Shown: piece by piece, positions 1 through 6,582 of the stretch
Layout of the letters: each line of letters starts with the position of its first letter
Numbering within the stretch: the stretch's first letter is position 1
From: Deltaproteobacteria bacterium
GTDB lineage: Bacteria > Myxococcota > Polyangia > Polyangiales > B10-G4
Assembly (NCBI GenBank): GCA_019312705.1
Contig: JAFDCW010000097.1
Span: 1-9,359 of the forward strand
Direction: 5' to 3'
DNA: 9,359 bases
Position numbers and translations under genes: made by a program
Notes under the pieces: model-generated
What the model saw: the letters and a program-made list of their open reading frames with translations, nothing else
What the model was told of the DNA's origin: nothing
The model's database searches: none

Positions 1-668
1 GACTCGATGTCGTACTCGACGCGCTTGAACTGAAACTCGCGGGTGTCGCTGTCGAAGACCGTGAAGCTCGCGCGGTTGTCGTAGTCCCGGGGCTGACCAA
101 CGGAGCCGACGCTTACGATGTACTTGTATCCCTTGCGCAGGGAGAAGTCCTTGGCGGGAAGCTCTTCGACCTCGCCGGGCCGGAGGGCGAAGACTTTGCA
201 CAGGTGCGAGTGCCCGATGAAGGTGATGTCACCGAGCTGGTCCCAGATTGAGAGGCACTCGCGCGCCTGCTCGGGAGCGAAGATGTAGTCGAACTCTTCG
301 AGACGAACCGGCGACCCGTGGCAGAGGTGCACGCCCGTGTCGGCGATCTCGTGTTTGTACGGAAGCTGCTTGAGCCACTGCATGTTCTGGTCGCTGATCA
401 GCGACGCATGGCGGTCGAGGGCCTGGCGGGCGGCTTCGTAGTAATAGGAGTAGTCCATCCGGCCCGCGACGGCGGCGTCGTGGTTGCCGAGGATGGTCGC
501 CACGGTATTGTTGCGGATGATGTCGCAACACTCGTTGGGGCTCGCGCCGTATCCGACCACATCACCGATGCAGTAGAATTGATCGATGCTCTCGGACTCG
601 TACGACTCCATTACGGCCGAGAGCGCCTCGATATTGGCGTGAACGTCGCTGAATACTCCGAATCGCAT
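1..668 (-). CDS. Calcineurin-like metallophosphoesterase, 3' end cut by window
   Basis: The visible 222 residues read as a single-domain metallophosphoesterase of the YfcE/MJ0936-like group. All metal-binding motifs of the fold appear in order: SDVHAN (D8, H10), GDVVGYG (D36), GNHD (N62, H63), CHGS (H117) and GHSH (H153, H155). These residues normally hold two divalent metals for phosphodiester or phosphomonoester hydrolysis in the cytoplasm; the substrate cannot be told from sequence. No signal peptide or membrane segment is seen. The ATG at 666-668 is the only start after an in-frame TAG at 681-683, although no clear Shine-Dalgarno sequence precedes it. Family members are usually about 240-250 residues, so only a short C-terminal piece should be missing beyond position 1. 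The gene lies 72 bp downstream of the 919-residue gene on the same strand and could be co-transcribed with it or have its own weak promoter. Confidence 0.93.
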   Translation of the reverse strand, partial: MRFGVFSDVHANIEALSAVMESYESESIDQFYCIGDVVGYGASPNECCDIIRNNTVATILGNHDAAVAGRMDYSYYYEAARQALDRHASLISDQNMQWLKQLPYKHEIADTGVHLCHGSPVRLEEFDYIFAPEQARECLSIWDQLGDITFIGHSHLCKVFALRPGEVEELPAKDFSLRKGYKYIVSVGSVGQPRDYDNRASFTVFDSDTREFQFKRVEYDIE

Positions 669-704
669 TTCGCGGGCCGTCTACGCCTTTTAGAACCATG
701 AGGG

Positions 705-720
705 AGGGATGTAAATCCCT
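705..720. repeat. Perfect 6-bp inverted repeat with 4-base loop between two minus-strand genes
   Basis: AGGGAT (705-710) and ATCCCT (715-720) can pair around the loop gtaa. It sits in the 72-bp gap between the 919-residue gene (stop at 741) and the metallophosphoesterase start (668). No T-run follows on either strand, so it is not a convincing intrinsic terminator. On the minus strand the loop region also contains TTTACA (715-710), which with TCTAAA (694-689, 15-bp spacer) could be a weak promoter for the phosphoesterase; this is only a suggestion. Confidence 0.35.
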
Positions 721-735
721 TCGTGCACGATCTTG

Positions 736-749
736 GTACCTTACGGTAC
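736..749. repeat. Small inverted repeat enclosing the stop codon of the 919-residue gene
   Basis: GTACC (736-740) and GGTAC (745-749) form a perfect 5-bp stem with the four-base loop ttac. On the coding (minus) strand the loop reads gTAA and contains the gene's TAA stop. The stem is short and has no T-tail, so its function is uncertain; it may simply be chance. Confidence 0.25.
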
Positions 750-3500
750 GATACTTTCGCTCCCACCGTCCAGGGACGGGGGTAGAACGGTGTCCAAATC
801 ACCTTCCGGGGCGGTCCCTTTGAGCTCTTGATAGAATCGACGGGAGAAGTTCAGTACGGGGTCCGGGTCGGAAAGCGCCCCGTCGCTCAGGATCTGCTGC
901 TCCAAACGCTTCAAATCATGACGTAACGTCATGGCCTCGATGGCAATGACGGCAGTTGCCTTGTCGCTTTCTTTGGCTAGCGCCTCGACCTTGTCTTCGC
1001 ATCCGTGATTGGCCAGATGCCCGAGCGTCACCTTGAGCCGATCATGTCGACCCTTGGGATCCTTGAGCAAACGGGCCACCTGGCGGAACGCCGAGCGGCC
1101 GAAGCCGCCGAGGACCCGGGCGACCTCCGGCCAGACGTCGCTGTCTTCGCTCAGGAGAAGGTGGGCGAGGGGCACGACGGCCCGGCGGAGACCGACCTCA
1201 CCGAGGCCGAGAGCCGAAGCTTGGCGTACGAAAGTCTTCCGGGCGCTCAGCCCATCGATGAGGGCGTCTCCAGAGGTCTCACCATAGTCGACGATGCGGG
1301 GAACGATCCGGACCACCTCGGTCCGGGACATCTTGCGCACGGCCTTGTAGACGCTCTGGAGCATTTCCGGGTCTTCGCGCTTGCAGAGCTCGAGGGCCGC
1401 GCCCAGACGATGCTTGGGGTGGTCCATGAGCATGACCAGCTCGGGCTTGCCCATGTCCGGGAGCTTGGCGGCGTCGACCTCGGCCAGACCGGCGTGCTCG
1501 CCGGTTGCGTCACCCCTGACTGTGCGGATGGCCGACCAGGCGCGCTCGTGGGTCGGTCCGTCGACGGCGATCTCGTTTTCGTTCGCCGCTTCGAGGAGCT
1601 GCTCCCAGTTGTCCGCGACGTCCTCCGCGGACAGCCCCCCGGAGTCTTCGTCCGCCGTGGTTTCCCGGAAGCACTCCAGCTGTCGGATGACGAGGGCGCC
1701 TTCGTCCGGGGCAACGCCCACGGCGAGGGCCCGGGTGGTGAGCTCCGGAGTCAGTGCGAGGCCTCGGTCGACGGCGTTCGCGAGAATCTGCCGGGTCGCC
1801 CCGTCGACCAAGTCGCCCGGTATCGACAGCACCAGGAGAGCCGTGTTGAGCTTTTCCGAGGTCGTCCAGACGACGAGCTGGGCGAGGGCGTTCGCCGCTT
1901 CGGCGGCCGAGTGCACAGCCTCGACCTCCTCCAAGAATGGGTGGCCGTCGTCCTTGATTGGGGGCGGCACCGCTAGGGCGCGCTCCTTGGCCGTAGCGGT
2001 GTCGAGCTGGGCACTCTTCTCTTTGGTCAGGGAGACCCGCTCGAGGATCATGGCGACATTCACCCGGCGAGGCGCCGCGACCTCTACCGTGCGCTCGAAG
2101 CGTCCGCTCGGCCCGAAGAGCGCCACCGTGGCTTCGAAGTCGGCGCGCAGGGATTCCAGGACCGACCGGTCGTCCACATCCCGGGGGTCGAGGACCACGC
2201 GCCGCACAAAGGGGCGTCCTTCGTCGCGATTTTCGACGAGGGCCAGCACGACGACGGGACATCCCTTGACCACGACGAGTTGGGCCAAGAGCTCCGCTCC
2301 CCCGCGATAGGCGTCTTCGCGGCCTTCGTCGAGGCGCGCAAAGAGCCAAACGGCCCCGTCACACTTGGCCGCCATTTCGACGTGACGGTCCGAGAGGAAG
2401 TGCTCGGGGGGAGTCACCGCCGCCCGGGGATAACTGCCCGATTGCACGCTCTGGGAATCGTCGGACTCCGGCTCCTGGGGTGCCAGGGTAATGCCGGTGA
2501 CCTCTTCGGACATCATGTCCGACTCGTCGAGCTCCTCGATCTCATCGTCGTCATCGACCTCGGCGCCGTCATCGGCCTCGGCGACCTCACCGATGGAGCG
2601 GTCGTCGTCATGGTCGTCATGATCGTCGTGCTCGTCGTCATCGTCGACCATCTCGACATCTTCGGCGCGGATCACCGCAGTGTTTGTCGAGATCGAATCA
2701 ATCTCCTCAAGCTCTTCGATGTCGTCGTCTTCGGCCTCTTCGACGGCGGCCGCAGGCGGAGGCGCCGACGAAAGACTGCGCGGCTGAGCCTTCGCCCGCT
2801 CGGCGAGCTCACGCTCGCGCTGCTGCAGTTCGTCGAGGCGACGCGCGAGCTCTTGCTGCTGAACCTCGAGGTCGCGCTGCTGGACCTCGAACATCTCCAC
2901 CGCGCTGCGCACTTCGTCTTCGCGGCGGGTGACGTCTTCGGCGCGCGTGTGCAGACGCTCTTCACGCTCCGAGAGCTGCTCGTTGCGACCGTCGAGTTCG
3001 CTCTCCCGAATGGCGAGGGCCCCGGCCGCCTCCGCGGCCTCTTCCGCGGCTTTGGACCCATCTTGGGGCGGCGCCTTCCGCTCCACGTAGGCGAGCAATT
3101 CCTGGGCACCGATGACGACGGCCGCTTCTCGGACGTACCGTGGGACCTCGTGGTCGGTGTCGGCGCCGAGGCGCTCGAGGAAGCGGGCCCGCTCGAGGAG
3201 CTCTCGGTGGCGAAGGGTTTCTGGAATCACCAGCGCCATCTTGCGGGCGTCAGGGTCGTGATAGATGAAGGGCATGGCGAGCTCTTCGCCGCCTTCGAAT
3301 CGGTGCAGAGCCCCGCCGAGGGCACCCTCCTTCAAGCCCGGATCGCTCTTCACGTCGACGGCGACGTAGATCGGGATGGAGCGCAGGTGACCTCCAGGGA
3401 TCGTGACATGCACCTGCTCGCGACGGGTCTTGCCAACAGGTCCGGTGTACGCCGGCTCCTGTGTCTCGCCCTCCCGCTCCCCGTCATCTCGCGCGTTCAT
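741..3500 (-). CDS. CpXC-like / coiled-coil / HEAT-repeat protein, 919 aa, cysteine-less CpXC domain
   Basis: Large soluble multidomain protein of unknown function, with no signal peptide or membrane segment. Residues about 27-140 match the layout of the CpXC domain: an early beta region where a CPxCG knuckle is normally found, then SDPGLKEGALGGALHRF, then MPFIYHDPDARKMALVIPE. Both cysteine knuckles are replaced (TIPGG at 33-37, FEGGEE at 68-73). Residues about 150-237 are a charged coiled coil (DELQQRERELAERAK and similar heptads). Residues 253-335 are extremely acidic and contain DDDDEHDDHDDHDDD (286-300) and two IEEL-type repeats. Residues 366-490 form a compact alpha/beta-like region. Residues about 690-875 are short paired helices like HEAT or ARM repeats, e.g. 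FVRQASALGLGEVG. HEAT surfaces and acidic linkers usually mediate protein contacts, so a scaffold or adaptor role is inferred. The ATG at 3498-3500 starts just before the conserved domain; a longer in-frame extension would overlap two other genes. Confidence 0.85.
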   Translation of the reverse strand: MNARDDGEREGETQEPAYTGPVGKTRREQVHVTIPGGHLRSIPIYVAVDVKSDPGLKEGALGGALHRFEGGEELAMPFIYHDPDARKMALVIPETLRHRELLERARFLERLGADTDHEVPRYVREAAVVIGAQELLAYVERKAPPQDGSKAAEEAAEAAGALAIRESELDGRNEQLSEREERLHTRAEDVTRREDEVRSAVEMFEVQQRDLEVQQQELARRLDELQQRERELAERAKAQPRSLSSAPPPAAAVEEAEDDDIEELEEIDSISTNTAVIRAEDVEMVDDDDEHDDHDDHDDDRSIGEVAEADDGAEVDDDDEIEELDESDMMSEEVTGITLAPQEPESDDSQSVQSGSYPRAAVTPPEHFLSDRHVEMAAKCDGAVWLFARLDEGREDAYRGGAELLAQLVVVKGCPVVVLALVENRDEGRPFVRRVVLDPRDVDDRSVLESLRADFEATVALFGPSGRFERTVEVAAPRRVNVAMILERVSLTKEKSAQLDTATAKERALAVPPPIKDDGHPFLEEVEAVHSAAEAANALAQLVVWTTSEKLNTALLVLSIPGDLVDGATRQILANAVDRGLALTPELTTRALAVGVAPDEGALVIRQLECFRETTADEDSGGLSAEDVADNWEQLLEAANENEIAVDGPTHERAWSAIRTVRGDATGEHAGLAEVDAAKLPDMGKPELVMLMDHPKHRLGAALELCKREDPEMLQSVYKAVRKMSRTEVVRIVPRIVDYGETSGDALIDGLSARKTFVRQASALGLGEVGLRRAVVPLAHLLLSEDSDVWPEVARVLGGFGRSAFRQVARLLKDPKGRHDRLKVTLGHLANHGCEDKVEALAKESDKATAVIAIEAMTLRHDLKRLEQQILSDGALSDPDPVLNFSRRFYQELKGTAPEGDLDTVLPPSLDGGSESIVP
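2601..2646. repeat. TCG/TCA triplet-rich low-complexity tract
   Basis: A run of GTC/GTCAT-type triplets on the plus strand encodes, on the minus strand, the Asp/His stretch at residues 285-300 of the 919-residue protein (alternating GAC/GAT and CAC/CAT codons). Such tracts can change length by replication slippage in multiples of three without breaking the frame. Confidence 0.6.
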
Positions 3501-3551
3501 GGGAGCTATCGAGTAGCACAGAACGGGCGAGTCCAGTAAGAGCGAGGTGCA

Positions 3552-4124
3552 ATGACGGTAACCGACGAACTCCCGCCTCCCCCCGAGGTCGTCCACGACC
3601 TGGCCGAGGCGTGCACCCGCTTCGCGCAGGAGTCCATCGGGGTAGACCTCGACTACACCCAGGACACCCTCCCCCTCCTCGATCACTACCTCGGAATCGC
3701 CTCGGATTCGGAGGACGATGTCCTCGCCCTGGTGATCCCGGCGGCAGGAGCGTATTTCGGCGAGGTCGCCCGGCGACACCTCGGTACCGGTCGGTGGGTC
3801 GATTTCGGCTCCGAGTACGAGGATTGGCGCCTCGAGTTCGACCCTGGCCCCCTCTCCCTGAACCCCGTCGGCATCGTTTTCGAATGCGCCACGTCGGACT
3901 CCGCGGAGGGCTGGGGAGCCGAGTTCAAGGTCCCGCCCAAGTTTCGAGACGAGGTTCGGGACGCGGTCGCAGCCCTCGGAGACGTCCGTGAGGAGGATTA
4001 TTATACTCTCGCCGTGCGCCTCGAAGTCCTCGAGCTGGTGCACGAAAACCTCGTCCGGTTTGCAAATTCGGCTCGCCTCGTCCGGGCCGCCGGCGACGAC
4101 GACGACGCGTCCAAGCCCAATTAA
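3552..4124 (+). CDS. Conserved-looking protein of unknown function, 190 aa
   Basis: I do not recognise a named family. The protein is soluble and acidic, without signal peptide or membrane helix. Visible blocks are IGVDLDYTQDTLPLLDHYL (residues about 29-47), then IPAAGAYFGEVARRHLGTGRW, a beta-type stretch around EDWRLEFDPGPLSLNPVGIV, and a helical C-terminal half ending in DDDDASKPN. The aspartate-leucine helix followed by a GAYFGEV helix recalls small bacterial proteins of unknown function that bear these two helices, but I cannot name a family with confidence. The ATG is preceded by GAGGTG at 3544-3549, a usable Shine-Dalgarno sequence at slightly short spacing. It is divergent from the 919-residue gene across only 51 bp, so the two may share control. 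Its TAA stop overlaps the TAA of the convergent lipoprotein gene. Confidence 0.85.
   Translation: MTVTDELPPPPEVVHDLAEACTRFAQESIGVDLDYTQDTLPLLDHYLGIASDSEDDVLALVIPAAGAYFGEVARRHLGTGRWVDFGSEYEDWRLEFDPGPLSLNPVGIVFECATSDSAEGWGAEFKVPPKFRDEVRDAVAALGDVREEDYYTLAVRLEVLELVHENLVRFANSARLVRAAGDDDDASKPN
4121..4124. other. Shared tail-to-tail stop codons (TTAA)
   Basis: The palindrome TTAA supplies TAA for the plus-strand 190-residue gene (4122-4124) and TAA for the minus-strand lipoprotein gene (4123-4121). The two coding regions overlap by four bases, leaving no room for a conventional bidirectional terminator. Confidence 0.85.
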
Positions 4125-5266
4125 GGGCGCGGGCGGGGGGGGCGGATCCGAAGTTCGAGGGGAACGTCCCGGCGATGGGGCGACAGCGCCAGGCCCCCGA
4201 GGGGCCGCATAGCGCCCACGATGTGTTCCCCGGGCACCAGGCCCCCGAACGTCCCGACCGCTCCGCGATCCACCCAACCGAGGGGCATGCCGCCCACCGT
4301 CACCACGATGCGCGTCGGCCCGTCGTTTTGCACCCGAACGGATCCCGTCGGCGGGGGCATCACTTCGCCCCGCCGCAGACGCCTCGCGAGGGGCACCCGG
4401 GCGAGGACCGACTCCTCCATGAATGGTCGGGTGGTGCTCGAGGCGATTCTCTCCGGAGGAGACTCGTGGTCGGCGCGCAGAGCTCTCCGGGGGAGCCGCG
4501 CCGGGACCTCGGCGGTGCGCTGAGCACGCCAAGCGCCCAGCCGGAAAATGAGAGGTGCGCCCCCCCCGCCGCAGCGCCGCTCGAGCTCGCTGCGAGGGCG
4601 GCTCGACCATTCGGCGAGCAGCGCGCAGATCAGCTCTCCCGGCGCCCCCGCCTCGGACCGCGGCGCCCGGCGCACCCCGACCGCCGGCTGGCCGCGCCCC
4701 AAGCTGCCCCCCTGAAACCAGGAAGCGAGCATTCCCGCGCCTACGTGCCGTCCCCCGTCGCCGTCGAATACGTAGGCCCCGCCGAGGTCTCGGCGGATAC
4801 GCACCACGGACCCCGAATCGACCGGCCACCCGGGCCCGGAGAAACGGGCGTGCAGACGGTCCTCGGAGACATCGATGTGCAGCTCGGCGGTCGGTCGAGG
4901 GAGGGTGTCCGGAGGTTCACCGAGGACCTGGGGGATGCGGAACGTGACGCGATAGACGAGGCGCATCGCGTCCACCAGATCGTCGCCCTGGTAGTCGACA
5001 TCGGGAACCGGCGCGGGTGCGATCCGCGGCGGCCCGGCACCGTGACTTGGAGGTCGGGCCGGCCCCTGGGGCAAGAAGACCGGAGAGGGCGCCTTCGAAG
5101 ACCGAGCCTGCCCGGAAGATCCGGCGAGAGACGACTCGGGGGGGGCACGGCGAGGCTGCCGCCCCTCGTCGTCGTTACCCCGACAACCGAGCAAGGCTCC
5201 CGTCGACGGGATGACCAGGACCAGAGCCAAAACGAAAGCCGGGACGCGGACGGGCGGGACTCTCAC
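4121..5266 (-). CDS. Putative lipoprotein with PEGA-like C-terminal beta domain, 381 aa
   Basis: The N-terminus is a lipoprotein signal peptide: MRVPPVR, a hydrophobic stretch FVLALVLVIPSTGALLG, and a lipidated C28 in the lipobox LLGC. The residue after the cysteine is Arg rather than Asp, which by the E. coli Lol rule suggests outer-membrane sorting. Residues about 30-90 are a Pro/Ser/Arg-rich linker. Residues 95-260 form an unrecognised domain (VYRVTFRIPQVLG, GGAYVFDGDGGRHVGAGML) with two further cysteines, C214 and C232. Residues about 308-381 resemble a PEGA-like beta sandwich (GSVRVQNDG, VVTVGGMPLGWVDRG, PGEHIVGAMRP). The GTG at 5264-5266 places the signal peptide correctly, lies 29 bp after the preceding stop and has AGG seven bases upstream; a longer open frame to 5422 would overlap the preceding gene. 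It is the last gene of the probable operon. Its role is unknown; an outer-membrane partner of the two upstream PEGA proteins is inferred. Confidence 0.8.
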   Translation of the reverse strand: MRVPPVRVPAFVLALVLVIPSTGALLGCRGNDDEGRQPRRAPPESSLAGSSGQARSSKAPSPVFLPQGPARPPSHGAGPPRIAPAPVPDVDYQGDDLVDAMRLVYRVTFRIPQVLGEPPDTLPRPTAELHIDVSEDRLHARFSGPGWPVDSGSVVRIRRDLGGAYVFDGDGGRHVGAGMLASWFQGGSLGRGQPAVGVRRAPRSEAGAPGELICALLAEWSSRPRSELERRCGGGGAPLIFRLGAWRAQRTAEVPARLPRRALRADHESPPERIASSTTRPFMEESVLARVPLARRLRRGEVMPPPTGSVRVQNDGPTRIVVTVGGMPLGWVDRGAVGTFGGLVPGEHIVGAMRPLGGLALSPHRRDVPLELRIRPPRPRP

Positions 5267-5295
5267 GGTCGAACCTAGGCCCCGGGCCGCCGAGA

Positions 5296-6579
5296 TCAAT
5301 CGATTGTGCCGGTCGCCGGGTACCAGCCGTTGGGCAACTGCTCGCCGCCCCCGGAAGCCGCTGCAGCCCCGATGGCGATAATGCCGCCAATCACCACCGC
5401 AACGGCGGTCCAGAACCACCATTTGACGAAGATCGGATCGTTGTCCTCGATGTCCGGGGCCAGATCGGGGGCTGCCACCACACCGGAGAGGTCGACCCCG
5501 TCATAGAGTTCCGCGACCAGCGCCTCGGCTTCCATGAGCCCCTCTTCGCCGCGACTCACCGTCACCTCCAGCTCCGAGAGCAGGTGTCGCGTCTTGAGAT
5601 CATAGAGATAGAGGTGCAGCGCGAGACGATCCTCGCCGGACGGCGTCACGATCCCGGCGACGACTTGGCGGACCATCAAGAGCGTCCTGACCCCCCCAAT
5701 GGAAAGACCGGTCAGGGGCTCTCCGAGCTCCCCGGGCATGTCTTCGATCAACTGAGTGATCTGGAGCGCGCTCCTGCTCGTCTCGAGCACCACGTCGGCC
5801 GTCGCCTGGTACGAATCCTCGACCGTCACCCGGAGGATCTGCTTCTCGAAGCCGATGGCCTTGACGGTGAGGTAGTGGTCGCCCACCAGAAGGGTCTCGG
5901 CCACCACCGGAGACCCCCCGATGCTCCGACCATCGACGAAGACTTCGGCGCCAGGCGGATCGGTCACGACTTCGATGGCGCCGCGAAGGTTGCCGTCGAT
6001 GAGTTCGGTCTGGACGTTGTTGAAGAAGGTCTCGAAGCGCGCCGGATAGCGCTCGATATCGTAGTAGAAATGCTCGCGAAAGGTGACCACCCGTTGGAAC
6101 GTCGCCCGACAATCCTCGCGACGGCCGCGCTGCAAACACTGAGCGACCCCGAGGAGGGCGTAGACGTCCGCGAGCATCGAGCGCTTCACGTCGATGAGGT
6201 TGTCCTCGAAAATCTCGAGGGCGGCCGCAGCCCGGGCCTCTGCCTGTCGCGCTTGCCCATCGACGAGGAGCTGCGCAATGGCGTCAGGCTCTTCCTGGAT
6301 CGTCGCGTAGACTTCGTCGGATTGCTGGTGATCCGTCAGGATGTCGGCCGGGTGCTCGTCATCGAGGCGCTCGATGTTCCGGAGCCCCCGACGCATGCCC
6401 GCAGTGAGCATGGTCTCGTCTGCACGCTCCGCCCCGTCCTGGCCGATGAGGATGATCGCGACCTTGATCTCTTCGGCCTCATCTCCGGCGCCCTGGGCCG
6501 CCGCCACGGGGGCGAGCGCCAACAGGGAGAGGAGCGAGAGAAGAAGCCCTGATGCCGTTCGTATGAAAGCGTTTTGCAT
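5296..6579 (-). CDS. Exported PEGA-domain protein with C-terminal membrane anchor (second paralogue), 427 aa
   Basis: Residues 1-28 are a Sec signal peptide (hydrophobic LLLSLLSLLALAPV, then AAA before Q29). Residues 35-90 form an alpha/beta-type segment starting EIKVAIILIGQDG. Residues about 95-190 are helical and TPR-like (ADVYALLGVAQCLQRG, CRATFQRVV). Residues 199-266 are a PEGA domain with the signature TDPPGAEVFVDGRSIGGSP followed by GDHYLTVKAIGFEKQ. Residues 270-360 are a further alpha/beta region. Near the C-terminus FVKWWFWTAVAVVIGGIIAIG (384-404) is a transmembrane helix, followed by a short Gly-rich tail. This predicts a periplasmic protein anchored in the inner membrane. PEGA domains are surface or periplasmic beta modules of unclear ligand. 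The ATG is three bases after the upstream TGA (TGA-GCG-ATG), suggesting translational coupling. Its architecture mirrors the 445-residue neighbour. Confidence 0.92.
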   Translation of the reverse strand: MQNAFIRTASGLLLSLLSLLALAPVAAAQGAGDEAEEIKVAIILIGQDGAERADETMLTAGMRRGLRNIERLDDEHPADILTDHQQSDEVYATIQEEPDAIAQLLVDGQARQAEARAAAALEIFEDNLIDVKRSMLADVYALLGVAQCLQRGRREDCRATFQRVVTFREHFYYDIERYPARFETFFNNVQTELIDGNLRGAIEVVTDPPGAEVFVDGRSIGGSPVVAETLLVGDHYLTVKAIGFEKQILRVTVEDSYQATADVVLETSRSALQITQLIEDMPGELGEPLTGLSIGGVRTLLMVRQVVAGIVTPSGEDRLALHLYLYDLKTRHLLSELEVTVSRGEEGLMEAEALVAELYDGVDLSGVVAAPDLAPDIEDNDPIFVKWWFWTAVAVVIGGIIAIGAAAASGGGEQLPNGWYPATGTID

Positions 6580-6582
6580 CGC

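Noticed and set aside
2280..3539. 419-codon plus-strand open frame opposite the 919-residue gene.
   Set aside because: Mirror of a GC-rich, Asp/Glu-rich coding strand; its Val/Leu-rich stretches are the complement of acidic codons, and the opposite strand has real domains.
3501..3551. Search for paired promoters in the 51-bp divergent gap.
   Set aside because: No pair of -35/-10 elements near consensus could be found on either strand.
3501..4829. Open frame extending the 919-residue minus-strand protein upstream to 4829 (1362 codons in all).
   Set aside because: The extension is Arg/Gly/Pro-rich with no domain signal and would overlap both the 190-residue gene and the lipoprotein gene; the ATG at 3500 sits just before the recognisable domain.
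4175..5278. 367-codon plus-strand open frame opposite the lipoprotein gene.
   Set aside because: Arg/Pro-rich composition without domains; the minus strand carries a lipobox and beta-domain pattern.
5267..5422. Upstream extension of the lipoprotein frame to 5422.
   Set aside because: It would overlap the end of the PEGA gene and bury the signal peptide inside the protein; GTG at 5266 gives a proper lipoprotein leader.
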